A stretch of 64,000 nucleotides of DNA. Source: Coniella vitis (taxonomy: Eukaryota > Ascomycota > Sordariomycetes > Diaporthales > Schizoparmaceae). The stretch's first letter is position 1. The number at the start of each line of letters is the position of its first letter. Under the pieces are notes generated by a model. The model was not told where the DNA came from and did no database searches. It was given only the letters and a program-made list of their open reading frames with translations. The DNA lies in contig WUJK01000012.1 of NCBI GenBank assembly GCA_011317545.1, positions 1,563,001 to 1,627,000 on the forward strand. Reading direction: 5' to 3'. Of the stretch, positions 1 to 10,148 are shown one piece after another. Made by a program: the position numbers and the translations under genes.

Positions 1-1014
1 TCGCCAGCCTGCGCGCTGTCAGGTCGTTTGCGCACACGGCGCTGGAGAAGCTCGGCAGCGACAAGCTGGACTATGTCTTGCTCAACGCGGCCTTGAGCAA
101 GCCTGCGACGGGGGCGGGGCCGCATGGATCCCAATGGTGCGAGGCATATGTCGTGAATCACCTGTGTGCGTCTTTGCGTCTTCCATTGTCTCTTGCTGTG
201 TGTGTGTCATGTCTGAGACGACTGACGAAGGAGCCTTTTGGTGCACAGCGCAACATTACTTGACGCATCTCTTGCGGGACAAGCTGGTGGCGTCCAAGTC
301 TCGGCTTGTGGTTGTTTCTTCTGGAGCTGTACGCATGGTATCTGACCCTTGTAAGCCGTGAATATCTCTTTATCCCCAAGCGTTTACTTCTTACAGTCGC
401 CCAAGGTTCAGATCCACACGTTCATACGTATAACTAGAAACCCCCCTCGAAGCTGACCGCGTGTGTTTTCATCACAACCTCTAGCTGTCTTGGACAACGA
501 CCTTCTCGCCAACTCGGGCCGCGATGGCATGAGCCTCTACCCGGAGACCAAATTCGTGCAGCTCCTCGGTGCGCACTGGTGGCGGCGGCAGCTGGAGGGC
601 CAGTGTGATGTTGTTGCTGTCTCGCCGGGCCTCATTCCCGGCACAGGGCTGGGCCGTCACGTCAAATTCGAGATGCCCCCGAGTATGCCAGATGCCAAAA
701 CTGTTCCTGAGGGTAGGTCTCGTCCCTCTCTCCCATCTCTCACTCGTGATTGTACAATGTGGTGTTTGGTGGGCAATGAATGGACTGACACGAACGCTTC
801 TCCCTTGCCTCCGCTACATGCAGGCGCTCAGAGTATTCTCGCGGCATTCACCCGCACCGACTTCCCCCAAGACCCAGACCAGATCTTCTTGACGTCCTGG
901 GGCGAATGGTGGCCGAAGGACGTGTTTGCAAAGACGTTGGATGCGGGGCTGCAGGCGAAATGGTCTCCCAGCCAGGAGCAGATTGAAGCAGAAGAGGGCC
1001 TCGTGCGTGGATAA
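1..1014 (+). CDS. Short-chain dehydrogenase/reductase, 5' end outside window
   Basis: NAD(P)-dependent oxidoreductase of the classical SDR fold; substrate unknown. The frame is open from base 3. Exons that splice in frame are 1-165, 249-350, 485-712 and 824-1014; the last intron is 111 bp. Visible SDR landmarks are the LNAA variant of the NNAG motif, the helix sequence VNHL, the VVVSSGAV strand carrying the catalytic Ser, and YPETK (Tyr-x3-Lys) in exon 3 next to FVQLLGAHWWRRQL. The following PG segment (VSPGLIPGTGLG) is typical. The C-terminus is rich in Trp (TSWGEWWPKD). The N-terminal TGxxxGxG cofactor motif must lie upstream of the window. The closest family type is the light-induced reductase/retinol-dehydrogenase-like fungal SDRs. 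The family call is firm; the substrate is not. Confidence 0.88.
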
Positions 1015-2484
1015 GGCAGGGGCGGTGTGCTTGCTGCATAGTAAACGCTCTCGATATATTCAGATCTGTGCCTTTTCTCTTTGCCATCACGGGTTGTTAT
1101 CACGATAATGGGCTGCCGCACACCAGGGGTTGCCATTGGGCCCTGTCCCTGCCGCGAGCACAGCCTTGCGATTGCAAATGAGGCTCATCTTCGCCCAGCA
1201 TGAGTGGAGGGCGACGAGCATGTGGTTTGGTCTGCGCACGCTTGTCACAGCAGCAAAGAGGCTCGCGGCGCAAGAGTTTGCGGTGGTGCGCAACGAGAAA
1301 TACGAAAGATTGAGTTCATGTCAGAATTAAGCATAATGCAGGCTTCCGTATACTGTCAAGGTGGTGAGTGACCAGGCAGGGCTGTCGAAGCTTGGGTGGC
1401 CTCGGACCGGCTGGCAGTGGCAAAGAGCAGCAAGGCTACATACAGTACAGGGCCGGACAGCTCAGCTAAGCAACTTGCTGGAACTGTCAGGGCTTGTTCA
1501 GGGCTGTTCTGGGCTGCCTCCAGGCTTGGTCCAGCAGTCCAGCAGTCCAGTTGCCAGGACCCACTGGATTGGACGCCCCAGAACGCCGACCCCCGGGGGG
1601 CAGCGCGTGGGCAGCGTGGCAAGAGTGGCTCACGCCCGCAACCCACCCCGACTTTGGCCACTTCAGGGGCTGTGCACCTGGGGCTACCACATATTACAGT
1701 TGCGTACGCGTGCCTCCAGCGCCTGGCTGGACCTCCGTCCCCACTGGGGCCTGGGCATGTGGGCAGGCCCCCAGGCCACACTTACAGGGCCATCCCAATC
1801 TCACTTTGCCCGCCGGCCCAAAACTCTCACTCACATCCTCACTCCAAAAAGGGTCATGAGACTTGTTTCTTTTTCTTCTTCCACCCGCCCGCCCATGTGC
1901 ACATCACTTTCTCCTGTCTTAACACACACACATGCCCGCTTGCACTCTCATCATGTCTTGTTCTTTGCGCATGATCGCCTGTGAAGGGGCTCGCCGTTGA
2001 ATATCAGAGACAACGGGAGCACGGGTCCTTAATCAACCTCATTTGCACATTTCACCATCCACACGCCGTTGAGCCTAGTCGTTCACCTGTCTGCGGCTGG
2101 TTTCACAAATTGGGGGCGCTCTTGTTTGAAGACGGGCCCCGTTTCCTGCCCCTGACAATCAAGCAAGCCCTTGGCTCGAATATGGCGCAAACAAGGACAA
2201 GCAGCCATCGTCATCGTCATCACCAGCAGCAGCAGCAGCAGCGTTGCAACCAACCAACACGATTCCACGCTACTTGTTTGATTGCTTTCAAGCAATACAA
2301 CAACACGGTCGACTCGTGAGACCTTGTCGAGCCATTCACGTGGATGGTCTTGTGGGATTCACGCGCCCGAGGACACACAGTTAACCAGTTGTTTTGTTCT
2401 GATTTATTTTCACTTTGAATTAGCCATCTTTGATACCCCATTCCGCGTTTTACCTTCAAATAATCCCCAGTATAATCCGAAATC
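1015..2484. other. Intergenic region
   Basis: No supported gene. Open frames at 1361-1984 lack splice-supported homology and are Pro/Trp-rich products of a GC-rich stretch. A (CAG)6-like run sits at about 2224-2241. The last few hundred bases are presumably the promoter and 5' UTR of the gene starting at 2485. Confidence 0.6.
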
Positions 2485-3954
2485 ATGAGCTCAGCAATAC
2501 TTCGACTTAGCAACGGCAGCACACTGCCAACGTGCCCAGCCTACCACCACCCACCGCCGCCGCTCTGTACCGCCAGGCGACCACATGTCCCCGAAGACCT
2601 GATCTACAGGACCCTTGTTGCGCAAAACTACACGCGCCTCGAAAATTACAGAGACCTGGAGCGGCTCCACCACCAGCACGATGGACGACATCTTGGCTCC
2701 CTGGCCGACAGCATCAAGCATCGGCTGCTGAGGACGCTGGAGGAGGACATGGAGCCCATTACCGAGGTCGGCGCTGCCTTTCGCAAGCACTACCCCGACC
2801 AAGCAGCCCTCATGGATCTGGACGGGCTCTGCCTGGGCGGCATGGCCAACTGCGTCAACCTGCACTCGCTCTACGACAGCCTCGACGAAACGGGGGACAG
2901 GGACTTTGCCATCCTCACCATCCACCCAGACGACTGGGTCGCCGGCAAAAGCGCCATCGACCCGAAAGCGAGCTGGATGAACCACGGCAAGCTGCGCTGG
3001 CACACGCTGCCTGTCACCAACCCAGAAGACCGCCAGCACGGACTGCGAGAAGTGCTCATCTCACCTGCCTCATCATCAGCAGCATCATCATCAGCATCAT
3101 CAGCATCATCGTCACATAATAGTCCTCCGCTGCGCCGCCCGGCAACCGTGGACGGCCTGGTCTCCCCCGTGGTCGACCACTGCCTCATTGAACTCGAAGA
3201 CTCGACCGCAGCACCCGTGCTCAAGTTCTTCCCCAACGCATGCCGTTTTCTCGCCGCCCACCTGCGCGTCCCCGGCCGCAAAGCCATGGTCCACTGCAAA
3301 GCCGGCCGCTCCCGCGGGCCCGCCTTCACCGTCGCCTTTATGCTCTACCGCTACTACCACGCCCTCGTCGCGCCCCATCCCGCACAGCACCCCACCGCGA
3401 CGGCCTGCCAGCGCGAACGGGTGGTGGGCCACCTGCAGGACATGGCGCGCGTCTTCATGCAGTTCCTCGCGCAGATCCGCCCGGACATCAGCACCGACAA
3501 CAAGTTTGCGCGGCAGCTGGAGCTCTGGGCGTGGCAGCTCGTGCACCAGCGCCGACCGCCGAAACTGCCGGCCGAGAAGCCCAAGGCCGGGGGCGGGGAC
3601 ATGCGCGATGCGGCCATCATCGAGTTTTACATGCGTGGGCAGCGGCCGTTGCCGAACCTCGTGCAGCATTGGTACAAGCGATGCACGGCGGGCGAGGCCC
3701 GGTGGAGGGCGGCCGAGGCGGAGAAGGCGCGGCGGGAGCCTGGCGAGGGGAGATTGGGAGGGCCCAAGGTCAAGATGCAGGAGTACATGTCGCACTGGAA
3801 CCGGGTCATGCAGATGGAGGCCAGCGGGGAGGTGGCGGCGGCGGCGGCGACGGCTGGATTGGGGGGTGTGAGCTCCGGCTTGGGCTCGAGTTCGAGGGCG
3901 CTGGCGCAGCGTGCGCCGTGGAAGCAAATGTGTGATGAGGTGCACCACTTGTAA
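2485..3954 (+). CDS. Dual-specificity/tyrosine phosphatase-like protein, 489 aa
   Basis: Single-exon gene. Residues 268-279 read MVHCKAGRSRGP, the Cys-x5-Arg P-loop of the protein tyrosine phosphatase superfamily, with the nucleophile at Cys271 (codon 3295-3297) and the phosphate-binding Arg at 277. The helix after it (FTVAFMLYRYYH) is the usual one behind the P-loop. A candidate general acid Asp lies upstream (PVTNPED or HPDDWV), but I cannot fix which. A poly-Ser/Ala insert (residues about 193-212, made of TCA/AGC repeats) interrupts the domain before the P-loop. The C-terminal 120 residues are basic (KARREPGEGRLGGPK) and end in an Ala/Gly-rich tail. The start ATG has the context aatcATGAGC. 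The substrate could be phosphoprotein, lipid or RNA cap. The signature is clear; the exact subfamily is not. Confidence 0.8.
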   Translation: MSSAILRLSNGSTLPTCPAYHHPPPPLCTARRPHVPEDLIYRTLVAQNYTRLENYRDLERLHHQHDGRHLGSLADSIKHRLLRTLEEDMEPITEVGAAFRKHYPDQAALMDLDGLCLGGMANCVNLHSLYDSLDETGDRDFAILTIHPDDWVAGKSAIDPKASWMNHGKLRWHTLPVTNPEDRQHGLREVLISPASSSAASSSASSASSSHNSPPLRRPATVDGLVSPVVDHCLIELEDSTAAPVLKFFPNACRFLAAHLRVPGRKAMVHCKAGRSRGPAFTVAFMLYRYYHALVAPHPAQHPTATACQRERVVGHLQDMARVFMQFLAQIRPDISTDNKFARQLELWAWQLVHQRRPPKLPAEKPKAGGGDMRDAAIIEFYMRGQRPLPNLVQHWYKRCTAGEARWRAAEAEKARREPGEGRLGGPKVKMQEYMSHWNRVMQMEASGEVAAAAATAGLGGVSSGLGSSSRALAQRAPWKQMCDEVHHL

Positions 3955-4688
3955 TTGTCCGAGGACGGGGAGGAGAGGGACGATCTGGATTCCATGATAC
4001 CACATGCAGCATAAATTATTCGTGTTCCTTTTATTGTATCCTTGTTGTGGACTTGTCGGCTCTTTTGTGCTTGTCTACTGGTGAATGCACCACTGCATGC
4101 TTTGGAGGGAGCGAGCCCAGCATGGGCAAAGATATCTCTCGCTCTCTAGACGGTTTCAATTTCGAGGACAGATTCCGGTCTCATCTCATTCTTTTGGCCT
4201 TGGGCTCATTCGTCGTGTAGTCACATTTCGCGGGCAATCGTGCAAACAAGCAAGTCAGACATTCTTATTGTGTGAGAATCGCAGGCATAAGCAGTTGCTT
4301 GGTGCCAATTTTTGATGAGCACATACTCACCCAATCTCATCATGAAGGTCACTTGCTGTGAGATGGCCGCTTCACTTCTCACATGAGTCTTGGGTTGCGC
4401 AGTGAGTCCCAGGGTTAGGGCTATAGCGGCTCACTGGGTTGGTAGGCCACCCTGGCCTGGCCTGGCCTCGCCTTATCTCATCCAGGCCCGACAGCCGCGG
4501 TTTCTGCAACAACTGACAGCCTCAAACTCACCACACCACCACCACCACCACCAAAAAAACAACCTTTTCTGACCGGCGAAAACCCCGCATAAAAAACTCA
4601 CACTGACTCATCCAACTCGTCGGTCTCCATCTGGTAAACTCATCATCGATCCTCTGCCCCCCCCCCCCCAGCCGACAGAAACGACCGC
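3955..4688. other. Intergenic region with short low-complexity tracts
   Basis: No gene seen. It holds a CCTGG-rich stretch near 4452-4470, a (CCA)n run ending in AAAAAA near 4533-4560, and a run of 13 C at 4657-4669 just upstream of the next start codon, probably within its 5' UTR. Confidence 0.6.
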
Positions 4689-5537
4689 ATGGCGTCGCGC
4701 CCGGGCGAAGCAGCATCGTCCTCGATGGATGCCCAATCCGCCTACAACGACCTGAAGCGCCTCATCCCCTCCCTGGCGGCCGAGCTGGAGCTCCTGCGCA
4801 CTTCACTGCGGGAACACAGCTTGTGGCTGCTGCGCTACGGTCACGGCGCGGGCATACCGCATCCCACACCCGCGCAAGGCCACGGCGACGCTTCATCAGC
4901 AGCGCCAGCATCATCGGCACCATCGGCACCAGCAGCACCATCCGTGCCCTCCGAAGGGGCGACAGCAAGCACAGGCACAGGCACAGGCACAGGCACCCGC
5001 CAGAGTGGCGCCGCACCCTCCTCTGCCCCGGCCCGTGAGGCATCCTCATCGTCACAAGCCCTCTTCTCGCCCAGCCCCCCCGACCCGCCTCCAGCCTTCT
5101 CCGAGCCAGACCCCCCGGCCTACACGGCCTCGGACGTCCCGCCGTACACGGGCGGGTTCAGCACCGTCTCGGCCTCGACGCGCGAGGAAGTGCAGGCCCG
5201 GCGCGACCAGCTGACCGAGTGGCTGCGCGAGGGCGAGGACGTGCTGCGCGAATACAGCGCGCGCTATGCGCAGCTCGCCACCGAGCTGCGACTGCCGCAG
5301 GAAGACTTGCTCGGCACGTGGCACGAGGCGCACCCCGACAACGCCCTGCCCGGCTACCAGCAGGTGGAGCGCAACGAGGAGCTCATGGTTGGGGGCGTGG
5401 GCGAGGTCCCGCCGCCTTATCTGGGCGGGCGGCCGCAGGGTCTTGCCGGCGGGTCCCGAGGTGGACTGAGGGGAGCGCCGCTGCATACGGGCGAGGGCTC
5501 GTCGTCTGCGGGAAAGGAGCCTGCTGGGGATGTATGA
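4689..5537 (+). CDS. Unknown protein, Pro/Ser/Ala-rich, 282 aa
   Basis: Not recognised. Residues about 12-55 form a charged helix (DLKRLIPSLAAELELLRTSLREH). Residues 60-160 are low-complexity Ala/Ser/Pro with a (Thr-Gly)n run encoded by ACAGGC repeats. Residues 165-225 return to a helical Glu/Arg/Leu-rich segment (REEVQARRDQLTEWLREGE) that could be a coiled coil. The tail is Gly/Pro-rich. There is no signal peptide or membrane segment. Steady GC-rich codon use over 282 codons with no intron, and a start preceded by a pyrimidine-rich leader, favour a real gene. Two helices joined by a disordered linker suggest a scaffold or adaptor, but that is inference. Confidence 0.62.
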   Translation: MASRPGEAASSSMDAQSAYNDLKRLIPSLAAELELLRTSLREHSLWLLRYGHGAGIPHPTPAQGHGDASSAAPASSAPSAPAAPSVPSEGATASTGTGTGTGTRQSGAAPSSAPAREASSSSQALFSPSPPDPPPAFSEPDPPAYTASDVPPYTGGFSTVSASTREEVQARRDQLTEWLREGEDVLREYSARYAQLATELRLPQEDLLGTWHEAHPDNALPGYQQVERNEELMVGGVGEVPPPYLGGRPQGLAGGSRGGLRGAPLHTGEGSSSAGKEPAGDV

Positions 5538-6880
5538 GTGGCACTTTGGACCTTGTTTTTCGTGTGCAGAGACCAAGACAGCTCTGGTCAGAGGGAGGTT
5601 GGCTGGTCCAACTAAGAGCGCTATACTAGAAGTTGTGGCATCCTTGGATATCCACCACCGGCGCCAGAATATAGAGGCGGAGAGCCTCGTGGGGTGCGAG
5701 ATTTTGGTGCGATTTTTTGAATCAGGATGCATCCAGACGATGGATAGCGCGGTCGAATAAAGAGATGTCGTGTGGTCCGTCAAAGTGTCGGTCTCATCCT
5801 TTCAAGAAACACACGGGCTGGCCAAAGCAGCTGCGCAGGGTTTCGTTGCATACCTACTATGTATATACTAAGTATGGAGTACCCATTCATCTGCACCAAA
5901 CACCAAATCTGCAAATGCTTCAATCATCTCAACGAGCAAGCATAACAACCAAATTTGTCCACCCACCACCCACTACTATATTGTATGTGCCGACTTGTAC
6001 AATCGACGTTGTCATATTTATCCATGTACAATATGCAACCCGCCCCCAATCAACCTTGAACACCGCGTCCACATCCGCAGCCGCATCCGCAGCCGCCCCC
6101 GGTGCCCCATTCATCCCCTTTAATCTCCCCCCGCTGCCGCGCGTTTCGCTCCTGCGAATGCCCTACACAGTACGATGCCCTCATGCCCGCCACTACATAG
6201 TAAACGCAAGCATCCTGGGAGCCTACCAGCGACAGCACTCACTCCCCAGGTATGTACTATGCAAAGCCAAGCCGTTTCTTAACAAGGAATCGACAGATTC
6301 GGTACTCTTTGCCGAAGTAAAACGTGGAGACTCTCGGACCAAAACACTCCATCAGCATGGCAGGACTTACTATGTACATGGTATAATGTAAGGTATACGA
6401 TGAAACAAAGGAAAACAAACCAAAAAAAAAAAAAAGAAAAAGCGAGAAACGGACCATGCCTCAAACATGACAGAAAGAAGAAAGGAAAGCCGACTGGCCA
6501 CCCCTTTTGGCTTTCTGTGGGTATGGAGTATGGAACATTATCAACTGGTGTTGGTTTTTGCTTCTTCGGTTTTTTGAGTTTGTCTTCCTTTCTACCCTCT
6601 TCTTCTCTCTTGTTCGTTTGTGTCACGACAATCGTTTACTTTCCTTCGTTGATTTCTAGCGCAGCAGTGTCTGTCGACGTTCTTTTTCTTTTTTCTGTTT
6701 TGAATATTCATTCATTCTTGAGTTGATATACTGTCAATCACTTGTTGTACCGCCAGGTCGGTTTCTCATTCATTTCAAATATTCCTGGATAACCGAGTCG
6801 TTCAATCGCAAACAATATCCAAGCAAACAAAAGCAAGGAAAATATATATAAAAGCCAAAAACAAAACAACAGAGAAAAGA
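5538..6880. other. Intergenic region
   Basis: No supported gene. A (CCGCAT)n-like patch at 6070-6100 and A-rich and T-rich tracts around 6420-6440 and 6560-6720 dominate. The T-rich tract plus the TATA-like sequence at its end look like the promoter of the next gene. Confidence 0.6.
6843..6855 (+). promoter_or_regulatory. TATA-like box upstream of esterase gene
   Basis: The sequence tatatataaaag lies about 26 bp before the ATG at 6881, after a long pyrimidine-rich stretch. A box this close to the ATG would leave only a very short leader, so it may be incidental. Confidence 0.3.
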
Positions 6881-7029
6881 ATGTTTGCCCCCAAGCAGCT
6901 CCTCGCCCTGGCGGCAGTCCTCTGCTCCGTCAACGCCGCCTGTGTCCGCAAGGGCCAGTCTTCGAGCATTGCCGCCGTAGCCACTACTACTGCTGCTCTT
7001 TCGTCTTCGTCCTCTGCCGCCGAGATTGT

Positions 7030-7069
<40 letters not shown>

Positions 7070-8477
7070 TCAGCCGCCCCAGTCGTGACAACTAGCTCCT
7101 CCTCGGCGACCTCGGTCCAGACACTTGCGGCATCATCGGCTTCGTCGTCATCATCTCTGGCTTTGACCACGAGTGCTACTGTTGCTGCCACTGCTTCAGC
7201 GTCGGCCACTGGGGCTGCCTCTACTAGCTCGTCCACTTCGTCCTCGAGCAGCGGCACCAAGTACCTGGTTGTCTTGTAAGTGTCAAAACGGAACAGGGAA
7301 CAATGGTGGTTGAATGTTGTTAAATGATCAGACTACTAACGGGACGCAATAATCTTAGTGGGGACTCGTACTCTTCGACGGGCTTCTACATTGAGGGCGA
7401 CAAGCCTTCTGCCTCGGACCCCTTTGGCTCGCCTGCTTTGCCCGGTACTACCACCACAGGCGGTCTCAACGTGAGTATCTTTTGATCCCCTTTTCTTTTT
7501 CCTCTTGCTTTTCTCTTGCAGAGACAAAGAACTATCATCATCATCCATCCAGCCCAATACTAATGCAAACGCCCTCCAAAATCCAGTGGGTCGGCTACGT
7601 CACAAGCGTCTACAACACCTCGACGGTGCTCACCTACGACTGGGCCTACTACGGCGCCGACGTGTCCAACGCCATCATCAACACGGGCGTGACCACGGAC
7701 GTGATTGCGCAGGTGGGCGACTTTGAAGCGAACCTCGTGCCGGCGCCCAGCTACGCCGAGTGGACGGCCGCGGACCTGCTGGTGGCGGTGTGGATCGGCA
7801 TCAACGACATTGGCGAGTGCTTCTGGGAGGCCGAGGTGTATGCGACGTGTCCGATCGACAGCGTCATGGCCGAGTACTTTACGCTGTTGCAGAACTTGTA
7901 TGATGACGGTGTGAGGAACTTTGTGTTGAACATGGTGCCTCGTAAGTTCTTTTTTTTTTTTTTTTCTTCCTTCTTTTTCTTGCCCTCTTCTCTTTTGGTT
8001 TTGTCGTCTTTTTTTTGTTCATTCTTGACGAAGATGGGAGTGGTATCTTTGAGCCAAAAGAAAAAAAGAAAGAAAGAGAGATACTACAGCAAAGACACAA
8101 AAAGTCACAGGCACTGGCTGGCTAACACAACACTCTCTTCGCCAGCCTTCTACAAAGCCCCGGCCTTTGACTCGTACACGACCCAGCTCTCGACCGTGCA
8201 GGCCAACATCGAGACGTACAACGCCGCGCTCGTCAGCAACATGGCGGCCTTCAGGGCCAACAACAGCGACATCACGCTCGGCACCGTCTTCAACACCACG
8301 TCCTACTTTTGGGACGTGCTCGACGACCCGGCCGCGTACGGCCTCGACAGCGACATTACCTGCGCCAACTCTGACGGCACCACCTGTGTCTGGTACGACG
8401 ACTACCACCCCGGTCAGGCTATTCACAACCTGGTGGCGGAAGGGTTTGTGGAGGCTTTGACGGGGTCGTTCTTTTGA
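6881..8477 (+). CDS. Secreted SGNH/GDSL esterase, CE16-like, with Ser-rich linker
   Basis: Predicted acetyl-esterase-type hydrolase of plant cell-wall carbohydrate. Exons are 6881-7275, 7359-7470, 7587-7941 and 8146-8477; all four join in frame. The N-terminus is a signal peptide (MFAPKQLLALAAVLCSVNA). A low-complexity Ser/Ala/Thr linker follows, including about 14 AGC codons at 7030-7072, probably O-glycosylated. Exon 2 carries block I (FGDSYSSTGF, nucleophile Ser). Exon 3 has GIND (block III Asn). Exon 4 ends with DDYHPGQ, the Asp-x2-His pair of block V. This order and the GDSYSSTGF form match carbohydrate esterase family 16. A Ser-rich linker in front of the domain is unusual, since such linkers normally join a binding module that is absent here. 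The third intron (7942-8145, 204 bp) has no in-frame stop. Confidence 0.88.
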
Positions 8478-9711
8478 ACAAGGCTGGAGATGGCGATATC
8501 TGTGTTGAGATTTGGGTTCGATTTGAGGTAATTTTGTGTTGTATATTTTTTGGGTCTCCAAGATGAGGTCTCTATATGTATGTCTTGTGTAAATGTCGGT
8601 TTTTTCCACTGTACCGCGTATACAAAAGACGGTACATGGACCATGTAATTAGTCGAATAAACATGTGTCACCAGAAGGAAAAGGAGACATTCAACGTGGC
8701 AACAGAAGCAGCGAACACAGCCATATATGATGATGTACTCAACAAAGAAACATAATTGCGAGAACCGTCAGATATGAGATGTGGCTGAAAAGAAAACTTT
8801 GCTCTGAATTCCATCGAACTCCTATAGTTCCATCCCGTAAATCACAACCCCCGTTTGAGACCGCCTTGCAGATTCTTAGCAGACTCACAAACTTGAAACT
8901 CCCCCATCTTGGGCACTTTTAAGACCTTTTTCTTGTTGGAATGGCTTATTCCTTTTTCGTCACCGTTGAGGAGGGTTCCCACGGCTCCCCATGAGCAAAA
9001 TAAGCTCGCTCCCACAACAAACGTAAGACTGACTGACTTGGTTCACGATGACGGATCATTACAGTATGTCACTATGGGGGGGATCCCAAACACACAAAGA
9101 AGAACATAGCACTACATGAACAAATCCCATTACATAAGTGCATCGGACAAGAAGGTCCTCCCCCACAACCCTCAAGAAGGTTGTACTATGTACTTAGCAT
9201 GGTATATGCTATCCACTCGCGGGGAAGATTCTCCTTTACCCAGCAGATCTGATCTGCGGGTTTTTTTTGTGTTTATTTTACCAAGGTATGGGTGGCTACT
9301 CATGTAGGTAAAATAAGTAGAGTAACTCATATAGACTCGCTCGCACCATTGCGTGCCACCCGCTCCCAGTCTTGTCACAATGACCTCATACCTTCAACAC
9401 CCTTCAAGTCAACGAATCATCATGGGGGCTTTGTTGTCTGGCTGGCGTCATTTATCTGATGTGTACCAAGTAGTTGTAGTTGTTATACATAACCTTTCCA
9501 TTCACCCCAGGCCTTTAAGCATTTTCACCAATCTCAATTTCATCAGACCAAAAAACGAGACATTTGATACACTTTCAGGAAAAACCACACCACTCGCAAG
9601 ATTTCAACACGACGTTGACCATAAAACTTGCAAAAAACGACAGTACCCAAAACTCTCAAAAACCACAAAACCTTTTTTTTGCCTTTTGAAATAAAACAAA
9701 CCGCCGCCAAA
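8478..9711. other. Intergenic region with hairpin
   Basis: No gene found. It contains the hairpin plus T-run at 9237-9262 (listed separately) and an AC-rich leader before the next start codon. Confidence 0.6.
9237..9262 (+). terminator. Hairpin followed by T8
   Basis: An inverted repeat, acccAGCAGATC / GATCTGCgggt around one central T, is followed directly by eight T. Stem arms of about 11 bp with one A-G mismatch. In a fungus this resembles a Pol III-style stop or a strong RNA hairpin rather than a bacterial terminator. No RNA gene is visible just upstream. Confidence 0.35.
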
Positions 9712-10148
9712 ATGTCCGAGAACTTCAACGTCAAGCCCTCCGGTGGTATGGCCAGCGACACAAAGACACCCGCCACCGCTGGCGTGGGCGAGCACAAGCC
9801 CAAGGCCATGGACGCGCAGGGCTCGATTGGACACCAATTCACTGGTATGCTGCTCGACTTTACTTGTCTCCCCAATATCCAATCTACCTTTTGAACCCAT
9901 ACACACCATTACGAGAGAGTAAAACCTCCGTTATTGTCGTGGCGGCACCAAAATCAACAACTCTAGTACAGTGTCAAGTTAAATTAACATGAAAACCTGC
10001 AGAGCACGGCGCAATTGGTGGCGTGGCAGACAAAATTGGCGGACCACTCGCCAAAGATGGCATGATTGGCAAGCAGTTCACCACAGAGGGCAGTATCGGT
10101 GGTTCGGTGCAGAATGCGATGGGTGGAACGAAGCATAACAGCAACTAA
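9712..10148 (+). CDS. Small Gly-rich repeat protein, 92 aa
   Basis: Two exons, 9712-9844 and 10003-10148, joined in phase by a donor GTATGC and acceptor CTGCAG. The protein starts MSENFNVKPSGG. Its second half is built of imperfect repeats of the form (D/E/Q)G(S/A/M)IG(H/K/G)QFT: QGSIGHQFTE, HGAIGGVADKIGG, KDGMIGKQFTTE, EGSIGGSVQNAMGG. It is hydrophilic, with no signal peptide or membrane segment. Short fungal proteins with this IGxQFT repeat are widespread and uncharacterised. The composition (Gly, Lys, Asp, Thr; no Cys or Trp) resembles stress-type hydrophilins, which is inference only. The splice join keeps the repeat register, which supports the model. Confidence 0.8.

Noticed and set aside
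1361..1984. 207-codon plus-strand frame
   Set aside because: Several overlapping frames are equally long in this GC-rich stretch and none shows domain-like sequence.
6050..6238. Minus-strand frame ending in a Gly-Cys repeat, metallothionein-like
   Set aside because: The repeat comes from a (CCGCAT/CCGCAG)n DNA patch; Cys spacing is CG repeats only, with no leader, intron or promoter to support a gene.
5717..6391. 224-codon plus-strand frame
   Set aside because: Composition changes along it and it crosses low-complexity patches; no motif, and it begins in the 3' flank of the preceding gene.
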